64,000 nucleotides of DNA from Petunia secreta (Eukaryota > Streptophyta > Magnoliopsida > Solanales > Solanaceae), in contig JARKIP010000030.1 in NCBI GenBank assembly GCA_029990175.1, positions 17,075,501 to 17,139,500 on the forward strand, written 5' to 3'. A program made the position numbers and the translations under genes. This document shows, piece after piece, positions 45,194 through 57,368 of this stretch (its first letter is position 1; each line of letters begins with the position of its first letter). The notes beneath the pieces are model-generated. The model did no database searches, was not told the origin of the DNA, and was given only the letters and a program-made list of their open reading frames with translations.

Positions 45194-46640
45194 TCTATAA
45201 ACCTCCTGTTTCCTTCCAAAATTATTATTTTGTTTTAAAAACTAACCCTAAAGCAAGCACAACTGGGAAATTGAAAACAAAATAGATTATCATAGTCATG
45301 TACCTTATATCCCTGTGAAGGTGTGTATCTTCCTTTTAGCTCGCTACTGTTGTTCTGCATTAAATATACTTAAATATATGAGTTTTGCCCAATGATTGAA
45401 AAATAATTAACTTGTTTATGCTTGTAGTGTACCGTTTTTCATTAAGACTAATTTCTTGACCCTAGAAATAATAATTTTATCATGTTTCAACATAAACTAT
45501 TCGCAACAAAAGTAACTTGTCATAATTTATCTTACAACAACCAGTTGCGCGTCAAATGTAGCATCTTCTGGTGGTGGCATACGTCTTTCTCTAATAAGAT
45601 CATCCTTGATAATTCTCTTAATAGGGACCGTTCCAAATAGTCAACCTCCATCTTTTAACCATATATTTGATGGCTTACTAGCCGTTGACACACGTGAGTT
45701 TTGCTTTATCCTAAATAAAATAGGTTTCACCTGTTCATCAAATAGTTTCATGTCAACGTATTATATCCATGTAAAGAAACAAATTTGAAAGTGAAATGGG
45801 GGAAGTGAAGATATGCCTTGGGATGAAAATCATGATTCTTCAATAACGGATGATCAAATGCAGGTTGTTTGTAGAAATCTACACAATTATATATATCTCC
45901 ATATTTAGTTTGTGAACAAAAACCAAATCATAAAATAAGTAACTTTAATTAGAGTAATTCTACACATCTTCTATTATGTAACTTTTGAATATAAACAATT
46001 TAACAGGAATAATGATTAGTAGATGATGCAATACTTTTTCTTATTTTCAAGTTTTGTTAATATTTGGAAAGTCAAATAAGTTTCTTCAAATCCGTTTTTA
46101 CGTCTTTTGTATGCAAGGATTGGTCATTTCCAAATACAACAAACATTTACAAAGAATGAAAATGTAAGGGCAATGTATTTACAATTTAGTTTGATTTTGG
46201 AAAATCTACATTGCCAAAAACCATGTTTCTAAGCTACATGGCCATAAACCACACCCGGTGCTTTCATCGAGCTAATGAATACATATCATGTGTTAACATA
46301 TAAAGTTCTATCAAAAAAGGATGGTTAAATAATACATATTTACTTCATTAACTCACTTAACAGTGGTAAATTAATATGACCTATTGTAAATATTGGGTGT
46401 AGGTAAGTCTTTCAGTAAAAAGGTGATATAATAAAAAAAATTAAGAATCTTACCGATACAACTATTGCTTTAAACCCAAAATAAATACCTTAATTGTCGT
46501 TACGGTCGGATTGTTCAAAACTCTGCATCCTCTAGTTTGGATAGCTTTGTTTGTCCTTGCACTCCACTGTCGCTCATAAAAAAGTACAGCACCAGCAAAA
46601 TTTGTCGAATTTGATATATCTTAAAGCATGAATGTTAGAA

Positions 46641-47339
46641 TGTTTTCAGAAAAGCAAACTAACACGATATGAAAGCTCTTGATTTGCAAGGTATATTAGA
46701 ACTCTGCTACCCTGAAAAATGCATTATATAGACGACAGTTTACTTTAACTATTCTACAATATATTAAATTAATGTAATCTTCTGATGCATGATTGCTAGA
46801 ATCTAAAAAGACTTCTCTTTAATAAATGTTAGTTGCTCATTTCTAAGTAAAATCCAAAATAACAATCTAAGAAATGATTTCACGAGTATTAATTGAATCT
46901 ATAATCTTTCTGTTAATGAAGATTGATCATTCACATTTTCAAAATATTCAAAATAACTTTTCAACTTGTTGAAAACACAAAACAGGATGAATCTTATTTT
47001 GGCTAACACCTTCATTTAGTCGACTGATTAGTTTGACTATTTTGAGAGAAACTAGTGTCAGTTTTATGCTATAAATATACCTAACATATAATCAGGTACG
47101 AATAAAATTATACTAGATCTAGTATGCAGACCCATAGTTGTTATACTTCTAACCACCCGAGAAGTGTCGTTGGTTACTGGCTGCTTGCTGCATGGCTGGT
47201 GGTCATTGCTTTTACAAAGAATGAAAGTACAATATTAGAATGTAAAAGTTACAATATCTAGACTAAGTTTTCATGCTTCCCATTGTGGATCTTGACTTGA
47301 AACTCTGTTGCTCATTGTGTAGGTGAGCACCATGTGAAA
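46641..47339. other. Stretch between the neprosin remnant and the repeat array
   Basis: The missing 5' exon and promoter of the neprosin gene would be expected here on the minus strand, but I could not recognise a signal-peptide exon. The left border of the Tat-type element also falls somewhere here, without an LTR. Confidence 0.4.
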
Positions 47340-47389
47340 TTTGAAAGGATCACTTCTGTTGTGAGCGGGTCTTGACTTCAAAATGAATT

Positions 47390-48605
47390 GGCCGCTGATA
47401 TTTGAGCGGGTCTTGATTTAGATTCGCCACCCATGTTTGGGCAGTCTTGACTTGAAAGGAAATGGCCGCTTATGGTTAAGCCAATCTTGACTTGAAAGGA
47501 AATAGCTGCTTATATTTGAGCGGGGCTTTGACTTGAAAAGATGATGGCCGCTTATATTTGAGCGGACCTTGACTTGAAAAGAAAATGGTTGCTTATGTTT
47601 GAGCAGTACTTGGCTTGAAAAATAGATCATCGATTATATTTGAGTGGATCTTGAAATGAAAAAAGAAATAACCGCTTATATTTGAACGGAACTTGACTTG
47701 AAAAAGAAATGACCGCTTATATTTAAGCGATTCTTGACTTGAAAAGGAAATTTCCGCTTATGTTTGAGCGGATCTAGACTTGAAAAGGGAAATTGCCGCT
47801 TATGTTTGAGCGGATCTTGCTTAAAAAGAAAAAATACCGCTTATGTTTGAGCGGACCTTGACTTGAAAAGAAAATAGTCGCTCATATTTGAGCGGTTCTT
47901 GACTTGAAAAGGGAATTGTCGTATATGTTTGAGCGGATCTAGACTTGAAAACGGAAATTGCCGCTTATGTTTGAGCGGATCTTGACTTGAAAAGAAAACG
48001 GCCGCTTATGCTTGAGCGAATCTTGACTTGAAAAGAAAATGACCGCTTATATTTGAGCGGTTCTTGACTTGAAAAGAAAATTGCCTCTTATGTTTGAGTG
48101 GATCTAGACTTGAAAAGAGAAATGGCCGCTTATATTTGATCGGTTCTTGAATTGAAAAGGAAATTGCCGTTTATGTTTGAACGGATCTAGACTTGAAAGA
48201 GGAAATTGCCGCTAATGTTTGAGCGGGTCTTGATTTAAAAAGAAAATGATCGCTCATATTTGAGCGGAACTTGGCTTGAAAAGAAAATGACTGCTTATAT
48301 TTGAGTGGATCTTGACTCGAAAAGAAAAACAACTGCTTATGTTTAAGCGGATCTTGACTTGAAAGAAAATAGCCGCTTATATTTGAGCGGATCTTGACTC
48401 GAAAAACTGAAAAGGGCCGCTTATATTTGAGCGGAACCTGACTTGAAATTTCCACCTATTTTGGGTGTTCTTGATTTGAAATTGCCACCTATGTTTGGGT
48501 GGTCTTTACTCAAAAATTGAAATTTCCGCTTATGTTCGAGCGGTCTTGGCTTTAAAACCGAAATTATTGCTTGTGTTTGAGCGATCTTGGCTTAAAAACT
48601 TAAAC
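47390..48605 (-). repeat. 41-bp tandem array, about 29 units, each with a small hairpin
   Basis: The unit approximates CCGCTTATATTTGAGCGG followed by ATCTTGACTTGAAAAGAAAATGG. Unit starts at 47466, 47507, 47548, 47589 and 47630 show a strict 41-bp period. Each unit has an inverted repeat CCGCT-(8 nt)-AGCGG. Some units have changed stems that still pair (CCACC...GGTGG near 48486; TTGCT...AGCGA near 48567). A period of 41 is not a multiple of three, and the short open frames through the array are broken, so it is unlikely to be coding. The position in the 3' part of a Tat-type element fits known repeat blocks of that lineage. Confidence 0.9.
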
Positions 48606-50136
48606 TGCAACTTGAAGTCAATATGATCTCTTTCATAGTACAATTCATGGCATGTTATTCTTTCTGCCAATGCGGTGCTGGGCTCCAATTATCAAGGTTG
48701 GTCCTGACTTGTTCTTATAAAACTATGAAATCTGTAAGCAAGTTTTGCAAAACTTTCTTTGCTCATTTCTAATGTTATTAAATGAGAAAAAAATGAGAAG
48801 AAAAAAATGAAAAAAAAGTAAAGTACTCTACGAAGGAAAATAAAATAGAAAGTGAAGTGAAGAAACTCCAAAGAGGAGACATCAGATGAAAGATGTCCTC
48901 AGAAGGTAAAAGAAAATCATCAAAGGTGAAATGACGACCTTACAAAACATGACATGTATGTTTGAATCAACTCTTGATCCGTTCACATGGTCTAACCTTG
49001 ACCTTTCCCTCTATTTGAATATCATGCTTAACACGAACTTGATGATAAACCTAATGAACCTCATTCGACTAGTAGCGCCCCTTGGGGATTTCACCAACTA
49101 GCCTCTCTCTTTTTTCTTTTCTCATCACTGTTGTCTTGTGGCGCCCTTTCAAATTTTTACCAACAAGACTTCTTTTCTCCTTTTTTTTTTTTTTTCACAA
49201 ACCCCTTCTCACTCTGTTTTCATCTACCTTTCTTCCTTTATCTTGACCTCTCTTTGAGGTTTCAATCCTAGTGGCCATCGTACTCCCATCTCTTGATTGT
49301 AATGATCAAAATAAACTGCGACTTCCCCGAGCAAACTCATATTTTGATGGTACACCATTGCGTGGCATTCTCAAAGATCGGTCAGAAAGGTCTTTATTTG
49401 GACCGTAGCGTGGGATTTTGTTAGGCTAGAAAGAAAGGTTTAAGATGAAAGCTTGAAAAGAAAAATATCTCATGAAACGACTATGTGAACGCTTCAACCT
49501 CAGAAATCATCCCCTGTTTAAAATAAAATGAACTTGCGCCTCAGTTTAGTCTAAACTGGGCAATTTTTAAATTCTTCTCTTTGGTATGAAAAGGATATGA
49601 AAACATCTCATGAGACATTAGGTATATGTTACAACCTTTGGAATTATTTCTTAAAAATAAATAAAATAAAATTCTGCCCTAATTTAGTCTTTCAATTTTC
49701 TTTATACGAGTCGCAAACTTGGAGACAGGTTTTGCGTCAAAGTGAAACCAGGGAACTATTTAGCTTGTCTCAATGATGAAATTGAAAAAGAACAGAGGAG
49801 ATATGACACACTGCCGAAATTGGGGAATATTGGGATTTTCCCCGAGGGTTAAACTGAAAGACATAATTATTCTGTTTTTTTTTCTAGGTTGATCCAAAGA
49901 AAACATGAGGATAATGACTTTTTCCCATGAAATGAACTTTCCTTTTAAAAAAATAAAAAATAAAAATAAATATCTGCCTCAGTTTAGAATAAACTGGGGC
50001 CTTTGATTTCTTTTACACAGGCCGCAAAACTGTTATGACCGCACCCGAATGGTTGCCTACGTATCCTTTTGGGATGAATCAGGTCAGACGTAGCTCTAGC
50101 AACTTAATGCCAGATTTTTGTTGTTTTTGTTTTTGC

Positions 50137-50170
<34 letters not shown>

Positions 50171-51139
50171 TGCATTCTTTTTTTCAATTGCAATCACATT
50201 AATTCCAAAGGAGGGTAGGCCAAAAAACAAGAAAACATAAGGCTCAAAGGGCTGACAAAATGATATAGTATTTATGTAGGAGAAATGATAGTCGTTCGTC
50301 ATCCCGACTAGAGAAAGCCTCGCATAGATATATAACAAAATGAGTCGACCTAGGGTCATGCATAGAGACATGACTTGATCCACTCAGTGTCCTTGATTTT
50401 CACTCCAATGATGATCCTTAAAATGGTATTTTCAACTTTATCAGGAATGACAGTGCACGATTTTGAGCTTTTCCCATACCTTCCTTACCACATCCATTCT
50501 CCTTCCCTCAATAATTCATTGGACTCGGTGTAGATGGGACTTGATCTTCTCGGCATCCTTGATTTTTCATTTCAATGATACATTATCTTCTACTAGAATT
50601 ACAACCTCGATCTCATACCCTAGTTGGGAAGATTAGCATTTACTAAGGTACGCCAAATTGTGTGTTAGCTTGGAAAAGTGAAAGGATAACTCTTCATGTC
50701 AAATTTCGAGATCCTCGCACCATCGTTCATTGCCTTGGCTGCATCATTTTACCATATTATTTCCTCATTCCTAACTAGTTCATCTGTACAAAGTTGGACC
50801 ACGCGTTTAGATAAAGATGTGAATTCAGCACACATGTCATGTTATTAAGGCCGACAAAACGTGAAATAGAAAAACTAAGAAGACAAGCTAAAGAAAACTA
50901 AAGACAGAATGTTGAGAGGAGAAGTGGATCTCGTTTTTCATTAAATTAAAGCATGAGGGTTTGAAACATCAAAATGAGCAAAATAATGCACTTGGATTAC
51001 AACCCTTAAATAATCAAGTACACAGAAAGATTTGCAAAAACAAACTACATTACTTCGCTTTCGTACATTCGGAAGTCAAGCCCAATGTATTACACTTATG
51101 TATCATGGTCTGGCAATGGGTTCTGAACGATATTTGTTA
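48606..51139. other. Non-coding 3' part of the Tat-type element
   Basis: No pol domain is recognisable. It contains AT-rich and pyrimidine-rich stretches and several motifs typical of Tat/Ogre elements. These are CTGCCTCAGTTTAGAATAAA near 49975 and, at 50040-50100, a segment reading on the minus strand AGCTACGTCTGACCTGATTC ... GATACGTAGGCAACC. A run of about 28 T lies at 50144-50171. Confidence 0.5.
50144..50171. repeat. Poly-T run of about 28 bases
   Basis: A nearly uninterrupted T run (A on the element's own strand). It could be an assembly-sensitive homopolymer. Confidence 0.85.
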
Positions 51140-52934
51140 TCTATGACCCCTTGACTTCAATCTAACCATTATCTATCAAGGCTTGGATCGCCCTTTTAAG
51201 ATGACGACAATCATTTGTGTCGTGCCCTGGTGTGCCCGAATGGTAGGCACATTGACGAGTGCGGTCTACTTTGCTGTAGGAGGTATATTTCCAACAATTG
51301 GCTTCAGCATGTCTAAGCCCTGCAGCTTCTGAAAAAGGCTAGAGTAAGATTCCCCAATTACCGTATACCTATTCTTTTCCACATGTGGCTACTTCTGATG
51401 ATAAGTACTTGGGCAAAAAATATGAGGTCTTCTTGGCTGGTGAGGAAGATTCCGTAGAGCTTGGAAATGATTATGCGGAGCTTGGTGAGTGTTGTACATG
51501 AGATGTGGGGCTGGTACACGCCATTGCGGGTAAATATTGTTGGAGCATATGGCTGTGTTGCGTGAACTGAGTATTGGGGTGGAGGAATGGAGTATAGTAG
51601 ATTATGTGAGAGGTAGTAGTGTTGTGGAGGGTGTGTTTGTGCAGCTTGGTTTGAGTGGAACTAATTGTTTTCTTTCTCACTCCAACTTTTTGGAGCCTAA
51701 CCTATCATAGCCACATCATCATTCTTTTTCTTGACCATTGAACCCTGATTGCAATGCCTGAGTGGTAGTTTTCAACGTTGCCGGATTCCCGGCCTTGATC
51801 ACTTTTTCAATCATTTCCCCAATTCGGACGGCTTCACTGAATTCCTTCCTAATGGCAGAAGCCATGGCTTGGTAATATTTCTCATCAAGAAATTCTACAA
51901 ACTCATCGACCATTTTATCATCAAGTATCAAAGGGCTCACACGCGCCGTTTGTTCGCGTCGTCTATAGGCAAACTCTCTAAAACTTATACGTGGTTTCTT
52001 TGTGATTGTTTTCAAGGAAGAACGATCAGGAGCAGCTTGTATTTTGTAACCAAAATGGTCCAGGATGGCATTGGCCATGTCGTCAAAAGTGACCCACTTC
52101 TAAACATCTTGTTGTATGAACCACTCAGTTGCATGTTCTCCCAAACTGTCAGCAAAGTATGCCATCAATAACTCATCTTTCTTAATGCCCCTCATTTTGT
52201 TAAGGCAGATCTTCAAGTGGATTCTCGGGTCACCTTGTCCAATGTACAGATCGAATTTGGGCACAACAAAACCTTTAGGCAATGATACATGAGGGAATAA
52301 ATACAGATCTTTATATGAAACATTAGTTTTACCCCCTTGCCACTATATGTTTTTCACAATTTGCTCCAAACTTTTTACTTTCTGAGCCAAATCATTCTCT
52401 TCTGTCTTTCCAATCTTGTAAATATCCGTATGTGATGGGTAGTGTCCTTCGTCATATGACTTAGTTGGGTGAAAAACATTCCCCTTAGCTTGACTGAATT
52501 GTTGGTCCTGAGCCCTTAACTGTAGGTCGTTGTTCGACTGTTGCAAAAGGGGTCCTCCAAGAACTGTGAATGTCGGGGCAGTAGCCTGGGGTGGGACTTG
52601 TTGTCCATGCTGTGGGAATTGTGCCCCAGTTTGTACATTAGAGGGTCCGGCTTCATTTTTATTGGAAGCCGGATGTAGAGCAGAGCTTGGAGGGTAATGG
52701 GATCCCTCGACAATTGTAGATTTCCCTTGCCCAAGTGGCTGGGCGTTTGGCACGAAAACCTTCGATACCAACGGGAACATGAGTGGTTTGTGCCATCGTA
52801 AAATTACGACGCATTTCTGTCATCATCTGTTTCATACTTGCTAAATCCTCGGCCATCTTGGCCTGTTGCTCACCCAAGCGAGCCAGCTCTGAGTTCTCAC
52901 TTTCCTTGGCCATAGTTATTGGTGTGTCTTCCAA
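51140..52934 (-). pseudogene. Tat/Ogre-type gag polyprotein, broken by stops and shifts
   Basis: From ATG at 52934 the minus strand gives an N-terminal helix likely to form a coiled coil (ELARLGEQQAKMAEDLASM), a Gln/Pro-rich linker (52780-52343), and then the Retrotrans_gag core. The core reads FDLYIGQGDP, LMAYFADSLG, EWFIQQDV (52282-52100), MANAILDHFGYKIQAAPDRS, ISFREFAYRRREQ (52078-51900), FVEFLDEKYYQAMASAI, and ends ALQSGFNGQEKE. A Pro/His-rich stretch follows (51680-51471), and a CAYHSGTPGHDTNDCRHLKR knuckle-like end lies near 51200. Gag forms the particle that packages element RNA. At least four frame breaks separate the pieces. The core is well preserved in sequence, so the damage may be fairly recent. 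A protease and RT should follow but do not. Confidence 0.85.
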
Positions 52935-54533
52935 TAGAGATGCTCGACCAAAACACTAGGAATCAAATGCTAGTGTACGCAAACAGAGCCAGTTAGGAAA
53001 TAACACATTGAACAAACAAAGTGCGCCTAGAATCCTAAAAGTTATCGTGTGTCATTCTGAAGTTGTTTGGACCAGATTCCCAAGTGTATTATTTGATTCT
53101 TTCTTTTCTTTTCTTCTTTTTTTTTTTTTCTGATATTCTTCTTCTTCTTCTTCTTCTTCTTCTTCTTCCTTTTTTTTTTTTTGTTTTTTTTGAAGAGAGG
53201 CCAGAGGTTGAAACAACAATGACACATAAAAAAATAAACCAAAGATTTATTTTCATTTTCATTACTAAAATAAATACAGTACTTTATACAAACAAACTGA
53301 AAGCACGACCAAAAGAAAAAATAGAAATGACTGAAATAGAAAGAGAGTGCAATTTCTGAGTTCAAAATCAACATAAAGTGGGACATGTAAAATATTCAGC
53401 AACACACAAACTATATCATCTAATCCTGACAACAAAAAGGCGACTCTGCCTGCCTGCCTGCCTAACACGTCAAATGTCATGACTTTGAATGACTGAGAAC
53501 ACCTTTTTTATAGAATGTTGACCGACAAAAATCTTTTCATAAAAAACTTACATTGTTCAGTCATCACAATTTGCAATCTCATGACACGGGATTTTTAAAA
53601 GTAGTTAGGCACTATGACAACGTAAAATATGATCCAAAATAACTTATGGCTAACCAGGGCACTTGAAAAAATTTCGTTATTATAACGACATAAAAAATGA
53701 CACCAGAAAAAATAGCGAACACTGGCCCTTAGATATATCCACAACAATTCTTACATTATAACGATACAAAAATGATATCTAGAAAAGATTGCCGACCCTG
53801 ACATTAACAAATGTTCAAAAAAAAAAAAATTCCATTACAACGGCATAACTCAACACTACAAAATGCATAAGAAAACAAGACCTATATGGTTAAAACCCGA
53901 AGTTCACCCTACTTCCTCCCTTTTCCTTTATTTTTTTTCATTATTTTTTTTTAAAAATCTGTTCTTCCCCAATTTGGTCAGCAATGACACCTTGTTTTTT
54001 CAGACACATGCAACACATAAAAATGCCTCAGACATGTCTTTTTCTGGAAGTAGATCCCATTTAGATATAAAAGTGGTCAGCCTAGACAAGTGCAATACCG
54101 GTCGCACCTCGCTAAGTCAGATGTAATGTAAATAATTGGGCCTAAAGGTTTAACTGTAGGTGACTCAACCAATTCGGTGTCTAGACTAACTGATAATCCG
54201 GTGGACGAGCCGGGGGAAAAATGCGTCGAGGCCATTCGCCAACGGTGTCTCCAGCCTAAAATTCCAATGCACTTCCTCCTAAATCATGGGCAATTTTGTT
54301 AAGAAAGTTCCCAGATGCTACAAGAAATCTGGTAAGTGTATGTGTGCATCTGTCCAGAGACTCAGAGGTGTATGCGGGGAAGACAATTTTATATATACAG
54401 TCCAAATAATATCAAAGTGGTAACATTCAACTTTTCATGTGAAACTGGCAATAAAAACAACAACCAATATTTAATAAATCAAAACATGTGACAATTGTAT
54501 AAAGCCGAAGATTTAGTTTTCACTATTTTTTCT
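52935..54533. other. Leader region of the Tat-type element
   Basis: Sequence between gag and the primer site. It holds (TTC)n at about 53137-53168, flanking T/A-rich runs, a short (TGCC)n at about 53447-53462, and no recognised protein. Open frames at 53042-53386 and 53063-53359 are translations of the low-complexity runs. Confidence 0.5.
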
Positions 54534-54546
54534 AGCGGAGTCGCCA
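54534..54546 (-). other. Primer binding site of the Tat-type element
   Basis: On the minus strand, after the LTR end GGGCGTGACA and a three-base spacer, the sequence is TGGCGACTCCGCT. This is the same primer-site type as at 13753-13771. Confidence 0.65.
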
Positions 54547-54549
54547 AGC

Positions 54550-54792
54550 TGTCACGCCCTAAAATTTTTTATTAAAGTGGAGAGTAGTTTATTTTAAAGG
54601 TTGTGACTGGTGTTTCAAAAGGTATGAAAATTGTGAGTTTCGGAGTCGCCACTTGACAAGTTCAAAGGTATACCAAGTCACCAAAAGATGTACCTTTAGA
54701 ACACCAATGACTCGTCAATGGTCTACGTCAGAGAATCCAGGAAAGGATCTCGATTGAGTCGTGGGAAGGTATTAGGCATCCTCGAATCCTGT
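54550..54792 (-). repeat. 5' LTR of the Tat-type element, inner part
   Basis: Starts TGTCACGCCC on the plus strand (LTR end on the minus strand). It includes GGAGTCGCCACTTGAC and GGTATTAGGCATCCTCGAAT, segments common in Tat/Ogre LTRs. It is cut at 54792 by the chromovirus and resumes after 61169. Confidence 0.65.
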
Positions 54793-56067
54793 TGAAACGG
54801 CCTAGGTCAGTCGTTTCGGAAGTTAGGACTCCGATTGGTGTGCCGATAATTTTAAAATATTCATAAGGTCCATTAGGAACAGTCTGTAAAATTTGAGTTA
54901 AATCAGACCTCGTTTGGTACGTATTGGAAGAAGATTTCAGTTTTTATTGTCGATAAATATTAAAAAGAGGTTTTCGAGCTCAATTTTGGCGAATAAACTC
55001 CGATTCGAAATCCGAAAGCGCCGTGGGTTCATATGATTATTTATGACTTTTGTGAACTTTTGAAAGTGAATTTCAAGGTTTTTCGGCTAGTTTCCGCTAA
55101 AATGCCGAAAGTTAAATAATTTGACCTTTTTCCATTTAATTGGCATATTGAGTTTCGGGAGTTCGATTCGAGATCCGCCTTAGCAAGTGTATTACATATA
55201 TTTTGTATAACTTGTATACAAAAGTTGGAATTATTTCGAGTATCATAGGGTACCGTTTTAATTTTCGATTAAGAAAAGAAAATATAAAAATAAAAGAAAA
55301 GAAAAAAGGAAGAGTCAAAAAGAAGGAAGTCAAAGACGGTGGACATTTGAGCTTATAAAAACTCTAATGATCAGAAATGAGGAAAACATAGCATCAGAAA
55401 CAATATGAAATAGAGAGAAAACGAAATGACGGGGAAAAAGAGAAAAAATACCAGAAAATGAGAAAAGAGCCGGAAAAAGATAGAATTTTCACCCTGAAAT
55501 ATTCAGGTAATGATCTTAATGCATTATTTTAGTTTATTACGTGTGTTTGAATATATTTTGACGGTAAAAATTGGGATACTAGACATCGTTTTAATAAAGT
55601 CAATTAATAGTTTGAAGGGTCAATTGGACCCCGATAATGAAAATGATTATATATTCGTGCTCAGTGAGTTATGAGCAACATATAAATGTAATTTATTTAG
55701 GATTTGATTATGTGACCTTAAACCCTGTACATTGGCCTAGCCTGCGTATTGCGTATGCGAATAGGGTATCAGGTTCCTAACCGGATTGCCCTAAGTTGTG
55801 AGGAATGAAGCCTTTAGCCTAATTTGATATATTTTTCTGCTTATTGAATAGAGTGGGATCGTTTGGCAATGAAACCAAAGGACAAAGCAGTTATTGAGTG
55901 GCTGTGCTAACTTTGTAACAAGGTAAGTGTTTGTATCCATTTCTTTGGAGGTCCTTGGCCTCGTGGATAATCTACCACGTGTTCCTTACGTGTGTAGCTG
56001 CCGATAGGTGTACTCATTACGCCTTACCTTTGGATTTACATTATATATTATAAGTTATGTCACGTTG
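54793..56067 (+). repeat. Truncated 5' LTR of the chromovirus
   Basis: Matches 58582-59852 closely over its full length, then stops at GTTATGTCACGTTG and passes straight into gag-like sequence. The part equivalent to 59853-61164 is absent. Confidence 0.85.
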
Positions 56068-56180
56068 TAGGAGAGCGTGGTGGTCGAGAGCGTGGTGGCA
56101 GTGGTTCTTCAAAAGGTGATTATCAGGGTAGTAGCTCAGTTCAGCTGTAGAGACAGTTCTATGAACTGCCAGTCTGGTAG
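56068..56180 (+). pseudogene. Chromovirus gag C-terminal fragment
   Basis: Reads GERGGRERGGSGSSKGDYQG and SSSVQL, stop, RQFYELPVW, stop. The Gly/Arg/Ser-rich linker followed by RQFYELP is like the stretch just before the zinc knuckle and protease in plant chromovirus polyproteins. It joins directly to the truncated LTR, which marks the deletion. Two stops show decay. Confidence 0.6.
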
Positions 56181-57250
56181 GAATATCTGATGTAGTACTT
56201 CTTCCATTATATGTGAGTAAGATTTGATTCTTCCGATCGGTCTGAACTTCGTCTATCATACCATGTTTCCATGGCTTCCCTGGATATTATTTTTATTAAG
56301 AATCGATTGCGGTAGAGGGGTGAGCTTCTAGTATGATTTATTCAGGGAATTTGTGAGATCCTATTAGTTTATCTGATTTAAATGTGAGAGATTTGGAGTG
56401 TCGGTATTGTCTTCTTTGCATCTTTTTACGCCACCTTCTGTTATTATGTCAATTCAGTTTACCTCACTCCTCGAACAATGTTGGTAGGATAATGGGATCC
56501 TAATTCGTCACCATCAGAAAGTGTTATCGTTTCTTCCGCTGCAAAGTGATTAGTAAGTAATATTCGATCTATGTGTCTCCTCTTGATTCGAGACGCTAGT
56601 AGAGTCATGTTATTCTACAAGTTTGTCTCGGTATAAAAGGGTTTTCTGGTAAATTTTCGGAGTTTCCTTTTAATAGGAAGGTTAAATTGACATAGATTTT
56701 GTTCCATAAAGCTTATCTAATGTCTATTTCTTCAATTGTGATTCTTCAATTAGCCTGACTCGTAAGTAGTCTAGCTCTGGTAGTCAAATAAATAAGAAGA
56801 TTAGCTTCTCAAAGCTCTAATTATTCATATTCTCAGTTCATTGCCATCTATTCTTCTTCCGGCACTGGTGAGTTTGGGCGGTTAGTAGCCGCTTGTGATA
56901 TTCTCTGTGTTGAGCCAGAGTGCGTGTCGAGGTAGCCGGGTAAGCACATTGTTATTTTTTAAAGCTACTAAGGGTAATGAGAGGCATCATTTGACCTTCG
57001 ATTTGATCCATCAGGCGGTGGTGCTTATAGAAAATGTATGGAGTTATGACTCGAGAGTTGCAGCTGTTTGGCAACTCGAAAGGGTAGTTGGTAGCTTAGG
57101 TCTGCCTACATTCAGCCTTTAGCTAAATGCTCTTTAGTCCAACAGACTGTGCGGGGATGGTTATTCCTATTCAAATAGCTGCATGAGTTTGTGCTTTAAG
57201 TGGATGAGTCTTTCTCCAAATACTGAATGGTAATACTAAATCTCTAAGGC
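56181..57250. other. Decayed chromovirus interior
   Basis: Plus-strand fragments suggest degenerate pol, but no domain can be named. Open frame 56895-57122 lacks a signature. Confidence 0.35.
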
Positions 57251-57368
57251 ATTGATACCACTTTTGTCACGACCAAACATAGGGCCACGACAGAAACCTA
57301 GAATGAGTGTCGATCATTGCTAAACCTACTAATGATCTATTAATGCTAGAGCTAAGCTGGCAACCTGA

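Larger units (their letters stand above)
42508..46640 (-). pseudogene. Neprosin-domain (DUF239/DUF4409) protein pseudogene, about eight exons
   Basis: Minus-strand exons follow the plant neprosin family in order. About 46600-46489: TKLSKLEDAE, frameshift, VLNNPTVTTIK. 45909-45817: KYGDIYN, CVDFYKQPAFDHPLLKNH. 45730-45536: VKPILFRIKQNS, IWLKDGG, MPPPEDATFDAQL. 45354-45304: NNSSELKGRYTPSQGYK. 43549-43394: KFAGAGMATSLYN, KIQKGSDILQLGWR. 43246-43194: VDPTLYGDNKQG. 43061-42921: CFNTLCPGFILV. About 42830-42508: NGNWWLL, PPGVPAPPMGSGLYP. Family members are secreted glutamic peptidases or proteins of unknown role. Lesions: TGA at 45641-45643 replacing a conserved Cys, TGA at 43439-43441, TAG at 42730-42732 replacing a conserved Trp, and a one-base loss in the T run of exon 43246-43194. 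An AG acceptor appears lost near 45910. The start and signal peptide exon were not found. Several splice sites (for example 43394, 45304, 45536) still have GT/AG. Confidence 0.85.

Noticed and set aside
44960..45238. 92-codon plus-strand frame in the neprosin intron
   Set aside because: It coincides with the hAT MITE bounded by TCTATAAA and has no protein signature.
53042..53386. Lys-rich and Phe/Leu-rich frames on opposite strands
   Set aside because: They translate (TTC)n and T/A homopolymer runs and have no independent support.
55140..55180. Possible tRNA B box (GAGTTCGATTCGAGATCC)
   Set aside because: No A box or cloverleaf upstream, and the same text recurs in the second chromovirus LTR, so it belongs to the LTR.
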